From: Melieria omissa
Lineage: Eukaryota > Arthropoda > Insecta > Diptera > Ulidiidae
Length of the DNA: 64,000 nucleotides
Direction: 5' to 3'
Assembly (NCBI GenBank): GCA_963971225.1
Contig: OZ020270.1
Span: 25,059,689 to 25,123,688, forward strand
Of this stretch, positions 9,658-20,861 are shown piece after piece (within the stretch, counting starts at the first letter, position 1; each line of letters opens with the position of its first letter). The notes beneath the pieces are model-generated. The model searched no databases, was not told where the DNA came from, and was given only the letters and a program-made list of their open reading frames with translations. The position numbers and the translations under genes are program-made.

Positions 9658-12600
9658 GGGGCTCAGACAGTTCTTGTAGTTATCGGCCTCTGTCGGTAAC
9701 GCAGATCAACTTGCAGCATTCCAAAGCCGCTACTGCACTTTTAAGTAGTCGGCTCTCCCGGCTGCACACACTACCCCACATAACAACAATTCAAGAGCCC
9801 TGGGTCTTTAGGGGCCGGGTCTGTGGCCTTGAGTCGTTGAAAGGGGCCAATGTACTGTATGATAGGAATTCGACTAGACCTAGAACCTGTCTTATAGTAT
9901 CATCTCATCTTACGGTGACTAGTCTTGACCCTTTCTGCTCTCAGGACCTGGTTGCTGCTGAGGTGAGCTTCAAGGGTATGCACGGATGGTCGAGGTTCGT
10001 GATTGCGTCTGGGTACTTTCCTTACGATGCACTGGAAGCGCCACCACCTGGGAAGGTCGCTAGTCTCGTGAGGTTTTGTGAGCAGCGCAATCTCGGTCTC
10101 ATTTTATGTTGCGATGCTAATGCCCAGCACACAATCTGGGGCAGCAGCAAATGCAACAACCGAGGCTCTCGGCTGTTCGGGTATATTGCATCCTCCGGCC
10201 TGAATATTCACAACACTGGCAATCAGCCTACGTTTGTGACTACAAGAAGGCAGGAGGTGATTGACATCACTCTATCTAATACTAGACTGGGGTGGTCAAT
10301 CAACAACTGGAGAAACAGACTGGCCGAAATTTCAGGAGGCATTGCGGAATAAATACGCGACGCCACCGAAAATTCGTAAGGAGCGGTGTATTGAGGCGGC
10401 TGTTGAGCATCTCAATACTGCCCTAACATCAAGCTTCGAGCTAGCCTGCCCAACTAGACCTCCCCTTGGCCGAACCCCTGTTCCGTGGTGGAATAGGGAG
10501 CTTCAGTCGCTAAGGCGTGAGTCTAGAAAACTTCTCAACCGGGCCCTCAAGACGAATCTTGACGAGGACTGGGAGCGCTACCGATGCACTCAGAAGAACT
10601 ACAAGAGGCTTATTCGAGTTTCGAAGAAGGCCTCTTTTAGAGATTTCTGTAGTGGCATTGAATCCTTGAGCGACACAGCTAGGCTGGTAAAAGTTCTGAA
10701 AAACGACCAAACCGCGAAGCTGGGGTCGCTTAGGAAACCTGATGGCTCCTACACGGAGAGGAAAAGTGAGACACTCAGTCTACTGATGGAGTCTCACTTT
10801 CCAGGAAATCAGGTCACTGTTGCCCAGCAGCATTCGTCCCTGGATGGAACTACTGTTAGGGCAATCACACCCTCTCGACATGACTGGTACGTCGCCAGAA
10901 CTGTTTCGAATGAAGCTGGCATTCGATTTGCCATCAAGTCCTTTGACAACTTCAAATCGCCCGGTCCTGATGGCATTTATCCTATCGTGTTGAGGGAAGG
11001 TATAGAGTCAGTAGTCATGGCACTGAAGAAAATCTTCACGGCATGCCTGGCACTGGCCTATATACCACGCCCTTGGAGGATGGTGAGAGTCGCGTTCATT
11101 CCGAAAGTCGGAAAGGACGACTACACTAGCCCCAAGAGCTTTAGACCTATTAGCATGACTTCTTTTATGCTAAAAAGTCTCGAACGGCTGGTGGAGTTAC
11201 GGATACGTAAGGAGTCGCTTAAGATGCATCCTCTGTCTCCATTTCAGCATGCCTACCAAAGTGGGAAGTCCTGCGAGTCGGCTCTGCAAAATCCGGTTGG
11301 TAGGATAGAGCGAGCCATCGACGAAGGACTACGCGGTGGGAATCTTTGTGGATATAGAGGGCGCTTTTGACAATGCGACTTTTGACAGTATGTGTAACGC
11401 TGCTAGCCGACACGGCGTAGACCGGGCTTTGGTAAATTGGATACGTTCAATGCTAGCCCAAAGAATCATGACGGTGCGGGCAGAGGACGATCTACTGGTG
11501 TCATCCGGTGTAAATAGAGGCTGCCCTCAAGGTGGGGTGCTATCTCCATTGCTCTGGTGCATGGTGATTGATCCCCTGCTCATCACTCTGAATGACTCTG
11601 GAGTCTACGCACAAGCATACGCGGACGATGTGGCCTGTCTCGTAACCGGCCCCTCCCTTATGCAATCTGCAGAAAGGTGCAGAAAACTCTGGATATGATT
11701 GACACCTGGTGTAATGCGAACGGGCTATCTGCTAATCCCGCCAAAACTGGTATGGTTCTCTTTACCAGGAGGAGGAAGCTTGATAGAGTCGTTCTGCCCA
11801 CACTCAAGGGGGTCACTATCCAGCTATCCAAGGAGATTAAATATCTGGGAGTCATCCTAGATGATAAACTCCTATGGAAATCTCACGTAGAAATAAAGAC
11901 ATCGAAAGCACTGTCGGCTTTCTGGCAATGCAGAGGTGTATTTGGGAAAACGTGGGGTCTTTCCCCTAGCAAGATCCTCTGGATCTACAAAGCTATGATA
12001 AGACCCATCATCTCCTACGCATCGGTAGTCTGGATGAGCAGACTCTCTCTTGCAGGGGTCAAGAGAACCTTGTCCAGACTGCAGCGCACTGTGGCCATAT
12101 GTTGTACTGGAGCCTTTCCAACTACTTCTGGCCCTTCCTCCACTTGATGTTTTCATCCAAGCAGAGGCCCTAAAGGCCATCCGAAGACTAAAACACAGTG
12201 GCCAGTGGTATGGCGCTTGTCCGGCACTGGATAATTGTGCTGGCACCGACATAGACCTCACAGTCATGTCCATGCCCCTCGACTCTATGCCTACAACTGT
12301 CATACTAAAAAAGCGGTACATGGTGTTGCTGCCTGAGGCTCACTCTTGGTTGTATCCTGAGGATGAGCCCGGTAAACACTGTTTCCGTATATTCACGGAC
12401 GGCTCCAGAACGGAAGATGGTTCTGGCTCTCAGGCGGAGGTGCATGCGATACTTGAGGCGATGAACTTTGTCGTAGAGAGTAAGTGGAAAGGCAGGTCTA
12501 TCTGTGTCTGTAGCGACAGCAAAGCTGCGCTTATGGCCTTGGACAGCCCTCCAACCACCTCTATGCTAGTCAGGTCCTGCAAATCCAGGCTTAATTATGT

Positions 12601-13156
12601 TGGAAAATACAATAGCCTGATGCTCACCTGGGTCCCGGGACACGCAGGAATCGTGGGTAACGAGACCTCGGATTCCCTAGCTAGAATGGGCTCTGAGGCT
12701 GATTTTGTCGGCCCTGAGTCTGTTCTGCCACTCCCATCTGCAGCCATCAAAGCCACAGTTAACGAATGGGTCACTATGACCCAGGAGCGAGCATGGCAGG
12801 CTGAGAGCGGCTGCAGGTGGACGAAACTTATGCTTCCCGCCATATCCGACAAATGCTCACAGTTTGTTTTGTCACTAGGCAGAAGAGACTGCAGGCAGAT
12901 GGTAGGGTTAATGACGGGCCATTTCCTATGGGCGAAGCACATGGAAATGGTAGGCATATCTGACAGTGCCCTATGTCCTGCCTGTGGGGAGGACGTTGAG
13001 ACGGCGGAACACTTCCTGTGTCTCTGCCCCGCGTTCGCTCGTATCAGGTTTGAGACGTTTGGCACTGATGTGCTAAGAAGCGACCACCTTGGCTCCTTGG
13101 CACCCCAGGATCTATCAAGGTTTCTTCGGAAATCGGGTAGATTTAAAGCACATTAA
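9639..13156 (+). pseudogene. LINE ORF2: endonuclease, RT and RNase H, frameshifted
   Basis: APE-type endonuclease at 9690-10330 (VTQINLQHSKAAT, TTIQEPWVF, CCDANAQHTIWG). It breaks at about 10320, where the expected C-terminal SDH region is missing. RT at 10500-11700 (FKSPGPDGIYPIVL, FIPKVGKDDYT, GCPQGGVLSPLLW, AYADDVA). RNase H from about 12390 (FTDGSRTEDGSG, CSDSKAALMAL, WVPGHAGIVGNE), with a deletion after TEDGSG. A CPACGEDVETAEHFLC motif lies near the end. At least four frame changes, near 10340, 11345, 11690 and 12110. It would have nicked target DNA and copied the RNA by target-primed reverse transcription. Confidence 0.85.
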
Positions 13157-13366
13157 CAGGGAACAACAAGTCGTAGTACAATGGACGTATAATTGTCTGA
13201 GTGCTGCGCTTGCTAGATCGTACCGACAAAGGAAAAAAAAAAAAAAAAAACACGGCGCGGAACGGACGGCACCGACGGAACGGAGTCTAGTTTAAATTAA
13301 TCAACTATTTTAATTATTAAAACAAAAGTGCAAGGCGTTTGATTTGGGCCTCGGCGATCCTACAAG

Positions 13367-13384
13367 TGGTGTCAGAAGTGGGAT
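13367..13384 (+). other. Gypsy-1 primer-binding site (tRNA-Leu type)
   Basis: TGGTGTCAGAAGTGGGAT lies 2 bp after the LTR. It is complementary to the 3' end of eukaryotic tRNA-Leu (ending ATCCCACTTCTGACACCA), judged from memory of that tRNA. Confidence 0.75.
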
Positions 13385-13484
13385 ACAATTTCTCTGAAGG
13401 AAAGTGCGTTCGGTTCCCGTTGCGGTCATAACGGAACATTAGACCGCGGTGATCACGCCATCATCGAAAGCGCGCAACCAAACA

Positions 13485-13889
13485 GTGCGTAACAACGAAG
13501 GCGCAGTTTGGTGCGCAAGCAAGTTACAACGAAGGCGCAGTTTGGTGCGCAAGCAAGTTACAACGACGGCGCAGCCGACTGCGTAGGCATCGAAGGCGCA
13601 GTCCAGCGCACAAGCAGGTAGTGACGAAGGCGCAGCCGACTGCGCAGGCAACAACGGCGCAGTCAGGTGCGCGAGTAAGCAGCAGCGAAGGCGCAGTCCG
13701 GTGCGCAAGGAAACAGTGCATAACAACGAAGTCTGGTGCGCAGCCAACAACCAAGTGCGCAGGCAGGTAGCAGCGCAGGCACAACCAAGTGCGCAAGCAA
13801 CAGTGACGGCGCCAGCAGCAGTGACGGCGCAATCTGGAGCGCTAGCAACAGCGACGGCGCAGCTTAGTGCGCAGGCAGCAGTTAAGCCA
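13485..13889. repeat. GC-rich degenerate repeats in Gypsy-1 leader, block 1
   Basis: Irregular repeats of about 30 bp around GAAGGCGCAGT, GGTGCGCAAGCAA and CAGCAACGACGGCGCAG. They leave long open frames on the minus strand, such as Cys- and Leu-rich LACALDC repeats, which I take as artefacts. Confidence 0.8.
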
Positions 13890-13897
13890 CAACCAAG

Positions 13898-14882
13898 CAG
13901 TGTTGCCGTTGTGCGACTATAGTGTCAAATTGACCCTTTTTGGAGACCGATGATACCTGACACCTACTTTTTAAAAATATGCTCATTTTGACACTTTTCT
14001 TCAAAACCATGCGACTTTTGCCCCTTTCTTTTATCAAAAAGTTTATATATTAATTTTCAAAATTGTTTCATAAAATTAATTTTTTTATTTTTGCGTACGT
14101 AATATTTATAATATGCCTTCCTTTTGGTATTCACTTTTTAAAGGTAACTCGTAAGTACTTCAAAATTACACCTCTGGCAACATTTAACCTTGTGCCTGTC
14201 CCTTGCTCAAAATTGATTTCGCTGTCCTTTGGGGTCAAGATGACCCCAACCAAACGGTTATATAATTTACTGACAAAACATGGAGGAAGGTAACACATAA
14301 AAAACAAAAGAAAAGGAGAAAGCCCCGAAAAGTGTTTTTCTCGATTTGTTATTGGGTTGAAAGAGCGATTAACACACAAGACAAGCGCACAAAACCGCTC
14401 AACCGTTTTTTTAATTCTGCCTGGGGTGAATTAGACCCCAAGGGAAAGGTAGAAGGTTAAACTACTTGCAACTCTTTAATTATCTAAGTTTTCCCGCAAA
14501 AATGTACAAAATTAATCTGAATTCACGCGCTTTTTTGTGGCATTGCCTAAGTTATTTGCTAAAATAATTTTGATGGCTCCCAATGGATAATTAAGTATAT
14601 AACGCATATGCTTTGAAATGCAAATGTATTCATAATAAATACAAAACATGCATATTGGGACCTTTTAATATACCCTTCATCAATTAATTTAAGGGGAAAA
14701 CAGTTTTTTCACAGAAAATCATTTCCTTAAGAAATTTATTTAAAAAATGAGCTCCGAAAGGTAAAATAATGAAAGTATGTATTTATATACATGGCATAGC
14801 AAATTGGATCACTTGAGGACACTTTTTTTTCGGCTGTGACACTTTTTTTGCGACTTTTTAAAATTTTACAGCGGCAACACTG
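13898..14882. mobile_element. hAT-type non-autonomous element (985 bp)
   Basis: Inverted ends CAGTGTTGCCGTTGTG (left) and CAGTGTTGCCGCTGTA (right, reverse complement). Perfect 8-bp target duplication CAACCAAG at 13890-13897 and 14883-14890. Inside it is AT rich without a transposase, and holds GGGGTCAAGATGACCCC hairpin-like motifs near 14230. Splits the Gypsy-1 leader repeat into two blocks. Confidence 0.85.
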
Positions 14883-15440
14883 CAACCAAGTGCGCAAGCA
14901 GACAGCGACGGCGCAGTCGAGTGCGCGAAGAAGCAGCGAGAAGTGTGCGAATGAGCACAGGCGCAGTTGGGTGCGCGAAGCAGTAACAAGGAGCAGCGAG
15001 AGGTGTGCGAACGAGCACAGGCCCAGTTGAGTGCGCGAAATTGTAACAAGCAGAAGCGAGAGGTGTGCGAACGAGCACAGGCGCAGTCGAGTGCGCGAAG
15101 AGCAGCGAGAGTGTGCGAATGAGCACAGGCGCAGTTGAGTGCGCGAAGCAGTAACAAGGAACAACGAGAGTTGTGCGAACGAGCACAGGCGCAGTTGAGT
15201 GCGCGAAGCAGTAACAAGGAACAACGAGAGGTGTGCGAACGAGCACAGGCGTAGTTAAGTGCGCGAAATTGCAACAAGCTGCAGCGAGAGGTGTGCGAAC
15301 GAGCATAGGCGCAATCGAGTGCGCAAGCAAGCAACAACGACGGCGCAGTCTAGTGCGCGAGCAGAAGCAAAGGCGAGGTTGAGAGCGCAGCAGGCGCAAA
15401 CGAGTGCACCACAGGCACAGCGAACGAAGCAGCAGCGTAA
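14883..15440. repeat. GC-rich repeats in Gypsy-1 leader, block 2 (about 60-bp unit)
   Basis: About six to seven units with period near 60 bp, anchored by GTGCGAACGAGCACAGGCG at about 15007, 15067, 15116, 15175, 15234 and 15293. The period is a multiple of three, so frames stay open on the minus strand over about 170 codons. Array continues block 1 across the hAT insertion. Confidence 0.85.
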
Positions 15441-15589
15441 GCGTGGGTAGAAACGCAGGCGCGTGAGTGAATGTTGAACTTGAATTAAATAATTGAAATC
15501 TTTTGAAATTTATTAAACCTTGAAATTGTTTTGTATAGCTTTAAGATACCTTTTTGAAATTGTATTGATTCATTTGTATTACATTGAAC

Positions 15590-16713
15590 ATGGACCGCGA
15601 CCAAATTTTTAGACTGACGGTGAACGAACTAAAGGAAAAGTTAGGGGGTTTTGATCTTTTGACGACTGGACGAAAAGCTACACTGCAGGACAGGTTATGC
15701 GAACATTTTGGTCTGACGGTAGGCGATGACGATGGCTCCGACAACGATAGCGAGTCGATGCAAAGTAGTGCGTCGCCAACAACTGGGCGTGTCACCTTCA
15801 CACTGCGCGACATTGAGGGCTCGCTGTCTTCATTCAGCGGTTCAGGGCACCCATCGATAGAAGAATGGCTCGAGGACTTCGAGGATAACGCAACTGCGGT
15901 GCAATGGGGCAGTCTGCACAAATACATCTATGCGAAGCAATTGTTAAAAGGCGCGGCTGGGATATTCGTGCGTAGCCAACGTGGTATCACAAACTGGAGC
16001 TCACTAAAGCGATCCTTGCAGAAGGAGTTTGGAACCACTACCGCATCCATTGACGTGCATCGACTACTTAGGAATCGGCGCAAGCGGCCGAACGAGGACT
16101 ACCGCGAATACCTGTACAGTTTGATGGAGATTGGCAAGCAAATCGAGTTGGATGAAAGAAGTCTTCTGGAATATTTTGTCGAAGGTATTCGTGACTCGCG
16201 AGCGAACAAAAGTAATTTATACCAAGCAAGGACCGTTGTCGAATTGAAAGAGCAAATTGGCATATACGAAAAGGGCGCCAACCCAGCACTAATCGGGTGC
16301 GAAATCATCGTGAAGAGAATAAGCCTACTCCGGATGTTCATGGCGAGAGAGTAAAGCGATGTTACCAGTGTGGGACTATTGGACACTTGGCTAGGGATTG
16401 CCGACCGAAGCAGTTGACGTGCTACGGGTGTGGTCAGCTCGGTCATCGAGTGGCAGAATGCCCTAAGAAGTCAACACTCGTTAAGCAAGAGAGTGCCAGA
16501 GCAAACTTGGCGGAACCGATAGGCTGTGCTATTTTCAAAGACTTACAGTTTAACAACTTCACCTTTTCAGCTTTGCTAGATACAGGCTGTGACCTATGCT
16601 TAATGCGGTACGATGTTTTAATGATGATGGGTGAAATTGAGCTGTCAAAAGAAACGCGTCGGTTGAAAGGCATTGGCGGTAGCGAATTGCTTACATGGGT
16701 AGTTAGAGCGTGA
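15590..16713 (+). pseudogene. Gypsy-1 gag with two zinc knuckles, running into protease
   Basis: ATG at 15590. Residues 7-45 resemble a SAP motif (LTVNELKEKLGGFDLL then RKATLQDRL). A retroviral-type Gag core follows (PSIEEWLEDFEDNA, WSSLKRSLQKEF). The frame breaks near 16300 and resumes with two CCHC knuckles, CYQCGTIGHLARDC and CYGCGQLGHRVAEC, then the aspartic protease motif FSALLDTGCDLCLM at about 16570. Another frame change follows near 16700. Gag packages the RNA into virus-like particles; protease matures it. Confidence 0.8.
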
Positions 16714-19520
16714 AATCATTTACGAAGCAATCATCGGGAATAGCGTACTGAGGCAGGTTGATTTAGTCGTGACCGAGGACCAAGTGGTGTTTAAGGAAAG
16801 ATGCACACCAGAGCCTGTTAAGGGTCCTGATATAGCGAAGGGCGCACGAGGAATCGAGCTCGTAGAAGAATTTCGGGACTTGTGCTTAACAGTCGAACCA
16901 GCAGTCGGAAACGAGATTGACGTAGACCTATCACATCTCAAAAGGGCGAAAGTTCAGCAAGTGGAGAAGTTAATCACAAATTATACTCCAAAAATGCAGC
17001 GAGATTCTCCAGTCGAGATGAAGATTTGTCTGGTTGACGATACCCCCGTGTACCAAGGCCCGAGGCGCCTGTCGTATGCAAACAGACGCGTAGTGGATCA
17101 GCAAGTGGCCGAGTGGCTGGAGGCAGGCATTATACAACCCAGTACGTCGGATTACGCATCCCCAGTTGTTCTGGTTGCAAATAAAGATGGCAGTAAAAGG
17201 TTATGTTGCGATTATCGGCGTCTGAACGAAAAGATAATGAAAGATAATTTCCCGATGCCACTGATAGACGACGTCCTCGAGAAATTACAGAGTTCGCGCG
17301 TGTTCACAACTCTCGATTTGATGAATGGGTTTTTCCACGTACCTATCGAAGCCGGGTCCAGGAAATACACCTCGTTCGTGAACCATCAAGGTCAATACGA
17401 GTTCGCTTATGTGCCGTTTGGCATATGCAACTCCCCGGCGGTGTTCTCCAGGTACATATTTGCAGTATTCAGGGATCTGGTTCAGAACGGCATCTTGGTA
17501 ACGTACATGGATGACATCATCATTCCCGTAGAGGACGTAGAGGACGGCATCAAAAAACTTAAAATTGTTTTGAATAGGGCAGCGGAATTCAACTTGCGCA
17601 TCAAATGGAAGAAATGCCAAATACTTATGGAAAGGGTCGACTTTTTGGGATATATCATAGAGGGTGGCACCATCAAGCCGTCAGAAGCGAAGACGCGAGC
17701 CGTGAGCAACTTTCCGATACCATCCGATCGAACGGCTATACAACGATTTTTAGGACTGACCTCGTATTTCCGCCGCTTCATCGAAGGATATGCAGTGGTC
17801 GCCAAACCGTTGTCGGACCTGCTACGCCAGGGAGAGAAGTTTGTGTTGGGCGAGGAACAGCTAGCAGCGTTTCAGCAGTTAAAAGCAGCATTGGCGAGCG
17901 CGCCAGTTTTACGATTATACAACCCGAAAGCGTTGACCGAAGTACACACCGACGCATCGATGCATGGCTACGGAGCAGTACTCTTGCAGAAAGATGACGA
18001 AGACCAACAATACCATCCAGTACAGTACATGAGCCGGAAGACGTCGCCAACGGAGGAGCGATATCACTCTTACGAGCTTGAAGTCCTTGCCATAATAGAA
18101 GCGTTAAAGAAATGTCGGGTGTATTTATTGGGCATCCCATTTAAGATCGTGACTGACTGTAATGCGTTCGCGATGACAATGCGAAAGAAGGATGTACCCT
18201 TGCGAGTGTCACGTTGGGCACTTTTCTTGCAGGACTTCACGTATACGATAGAGCATCGATCCGGCAGTAAAATGAGGCACGTGGAGCGCTGAGTCGAGTT
18301 TCGTGTTTTTTGTTGGAAGATTCGCTAAATCACAGGCTGAGACAAGCGCAGGAGAGCGACGAGTGGACATGAGCTGTTCGGAAGGTACTGGAGAAGGATC
18401 AGTACGACGACTTTTACATAAAACACGGAGTGCTGCACAAGAATCCCATCAAGGAGTTAATTGTCGTACCGTCGTGCATGGAAGAAGAGATAATACGTTT
18501 GGCCCATAGGCAAGGACATTTTTCGAGTAAAAAGACTCAGGATGCCATTGAGAAAACGTTTTTCATACCGCAACTTAGCTCGAAGGTAGTACGCGTGGTG
18601 GAAAGCTGTGTTGAATGCATTATAAATACGAATAAGGCCGGCAGGAAGGAAGGGTTCTTGAACCCCATAAACAAAGAGGACAAACCCTTCACATTGACCA
18701 CGTCGGGCCGATGGAGACGACCCAGAAGTGCTACAACTATATACTGGTGATCGTGGATGCCTTTTCCAATTTGTGTGGCTGTACCCTACAAGAACTACGG
18801 GAGCGCAAGAGGTAGTCAGAAAGGTAGACGAGCAGGCGACTGTCTTTGGGAGCCCAAGCCGTATTATCACCGACAGGGGGGCGGCGTTCACCTCGGCCAA
18901 CTTTAAAGAATATTGCGAGAATATCAATATACAGCACCTGCTGATTGCGACTGGCGTTCCGCGTGGGAATGGTCAGGTTGAGCGCATTCACAAAATCGTA
19001 GTGCCGATGATAGCCAAGCTAAACCAAGAAGCCCCGAGTCAATGGTACAAGCACGTGGGTCGGGTCCAGCAGTTCATCAACACTTCCCCTCTTGGAAGTA
19101 CTCAGTATTCGCCGTTTAAGATACTAACCGGCCTCGAAATGCGTGTTCCAGAGGCGCCGTCCCTGAGAGACATGCTAGAGCAAGTAGCGACCGAAGAGTT
19201 GATTGAAGAACCGAGAAACGTTGCGAAAGGACGCGCAGGAGAACATTGCAAGGATTCAGGAGGAAAACCGAAGACAATTTGACGCTAAACGCAAGCCCGA
19301 GGCGGAGTACGCTGTTAACCAGTTGGTAGCCATCAAGCGAACCCAATTTGGTACAGGGCTCAAACTGAAGCCTAAGTTCCTCGGACCCTATAAGATTACA
19401 AAACGGATGAATCGCGGCAGATATGAAGTGGAAAAGGTGGGAGATCACGAGGGCCCGAATCGCACAATTACTGTTGCTGAATACATAAAGAAGTGGGAGC
19501 CATCGTTCGAGCCGAACGAT
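16705..19520 (+). pseudogene. Gypsy-1 pol: RT, RNase H, integrase
   Basis: RT at 17040-17700 with CCDYRRLNEK, TTLDLMNGFFHVPI and the active-site box TYMDDIII (about 17500). RNase H at 17935-18290 (VHTDASMHGYGAVLL, YELEVLAIIEAL). The frame is lost at about 18288, where MRHVER is followed by a stop; one base seems to be missing from the expected DALSR motif. The integrase zinc finger at 18480-18620 (LAHRQGHF ... CVECI) is followed by a broken first catalytic part near 18700-18830. IITDRGAAFTSANF and GNGQVERIHK supply the second and third acidic sites. Ends with a C-terminal domain GPYKITKRMNRGRYEVEKVG. Confidence 0.85.
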
Positions 19521-19537
19521 AGGTTAGGTTGGCCGAA

Positions 19538-19654
19538 TGTGGGACTGGGAACAGACAAGTGCGCCCCTGCACAACGGACAGACCAATGCGACCCTGACAG
19601 ACGAATGACGGGACAAGGCGGACGGGACGCTCGTGCGAGCAAACGAGGACGATA
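19538..19654 (+). repeat. Gypsy-1 3' LTR, truncated
   Basis: Matches 7968-8083 almost base for base, then stops at CGAGGAC, where sequence of a different LTR begins. The remaining LTR half is not found nearby. Confidence 0.8.
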
Positions 19655-20490
19655 TCAAGTCGGCACGGGTTATCGTTATCCGATCGCCGTAATATTTATT
19701 ATTTAAGTCATTAGGGTCAAATAGAAAAAAATAAGGGGTATGCTTAAACCCATTCACAAAAAAAAAATTTCCCCTTACAGCCTGGGACACTCTAATATAT
19801 ATATATAAATAGAAAGCAATAGAACCCAAGCGAAAAAATATAAAAATGGATAAAAGGATAATCTTACTAAATCTTTTCTAAATTGACAAAAAGTTTCGTG
19901 AAATTAGAGAATCTTTTGGAAAAGCACATTCGTCATTTCGAAAAGCCATCTGAAATTAAAAAAAAAAAACAGAAAGTCTTGCTTCTTTGCTACGATCTAG
20001 CCATTTTCTTAAGCTACGCAAGCAATAGGATTAAATTGTTTTGCGATCAGTGCACATAATACTGAAATGATAAACCACTCTGTGCTGAATGCTTTTCTAT
20101 GCACGAATGCTTTTCCAAGCATACTTTTAGGCATGCACTTTGAAGTATAGCAAATTTCATATAATTCGCTTGGATAGTCCGATATGGCAAGGATGGTTCG
20201 CGAAAGGTAATGAACTTTACTAGAACAATCGAGATAGAAAGTACAACTGGAATGTGCATGAAACTTTGGCGCGATAAGAAAACTAGTATGAAAGCAGCAG
20301 TGGCAGCGCAAGGGGCGAGTCTGTGTTAAGCAAGCAAAGTAGTAACAAGTGTAGATACAAGCGAAGTGTAAATCTGCAAATAATTGTTAGTTTCCGACTG
20401 CGTTTTGCGCTGAATAATTGAAGTTGTTTTATTTTCAAACACAATCAAAACGAACCTTGGGAAACTTGGGATTTTCGTAACAATACTAAC
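19655..20490 (+). repeat. LTR-containing segment of the Gypsy-2 family
   Basis: Begins GATATCAAGTCGGCACGGG and ends GGATTTTCGTAACA. The first part is the reverse complement of 41140-41576; the second part (about 20070-20490) matches the Gypsy-2 3' LTR at 35621-36030. Both copies begin at exactly the same base, so this is a true element edge. Whether all 836 bp are one LTR or an LTR fused to another repeat is not settled. Confidence 0.6.
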
Positions 20491-20861
20491 AAGGAGCACA
20501 GAATTGCTTTCGTGAAAGAGTCCATCAAAGAGTCTAGAAACCCGGATTTCCAGGACTATGTGTTGTTATCTAAGGAGTAGGAAGATTTATTATTCTCTGA
20601 TAATGGTTTGGCATATTTGGCATAAACTAATTTGAAGAGGATTTAGTTAGTACCAAAAATCTGACATTAACAGTAAAGCATAGCATTTGACGGTGTATGG
20701 TATGGGGCTGCATGTCTAGTAAAGGAGTGAGCAGGCTGTGTTTTTTTATTCAGAAATGATTCCGATGGGTTAGTTACATATTCTGAAAGCCTATGCAAGC
20801 CAAGGTTTCAACATTTTGGATCAGGTTCCAACATTTCTTTTTAACTTTACGATGACCTTAA

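Larger units (their letters stand above)
8114..13250 (+). mobile_element. full-length non-LTR retrotransposon, LOA/R1-like
   Basis: 5137 bp from TAGACCCTACGG to an 18-base poly(A) tail (13233-13250). Perfect 8-bp target duplication CACGGCGC at 8106-8113 and 13251-13258. The 5' leader contains GCATGCCTGTCGTAAGAGGC, a motif common at the 5' ends of insect LINEs (memory). ORF1 and ORF2 overlap slightly. ORF2 has endonuclease, RT, RNase H and a terminal CCHC motif, which favours the LOA or R1/I branch. Intact ends but broken ORF2. Confidence 0.85.
7968..13364 (+). repeat. Gypsy-1 5' LTR, interrupted by a LINE
   Basis: Left piece 7968-8113, right piece 13251-13364. The first part matches the 3' LTR at 19538-19654. 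Starts TG and ends CA. Confidence 0.8.
7968..19654 (+). mobile_element. Ty3/Gypsy retrotransposon (Gypsy-1), mdg3/micropia-like
   Basis: Order 5' LTR, tRNA-Leu type primer site, GC-rich repeat leader, gag, pol (protease, RT, RNase H, integrase), partial 3' LTR. LTR begins TGTGGGACTGGGAACAGAC and ends CGATCCTACA, about 252 bp once the LINE is removed. Both primer type and RT resemble the mdg3/micropia group (from memory). The 3' LTR is cut after about 117 bp by an LTR of another family. Multiple frameshifts make it inactive. It inserted into the 3' flank of transposase X; the uninterrupted flank is visible at 41640-41690. Confidence 0.8.

Noticed and set aside
13898..14882. Part of Gypsy-1 leader carrying a regulatory gene
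   Set aside because: It is a hAT-type insertion, shown by its CAGTGTTGCCG ends and the CAACCAAG duplication.
14736..15399. Cys/Leu/Arg-rich minus-strand frames as secreted or metal-binding proteins
   Set aside because: All three overlap the 60-bp leader repeat in antisense and follow its period.
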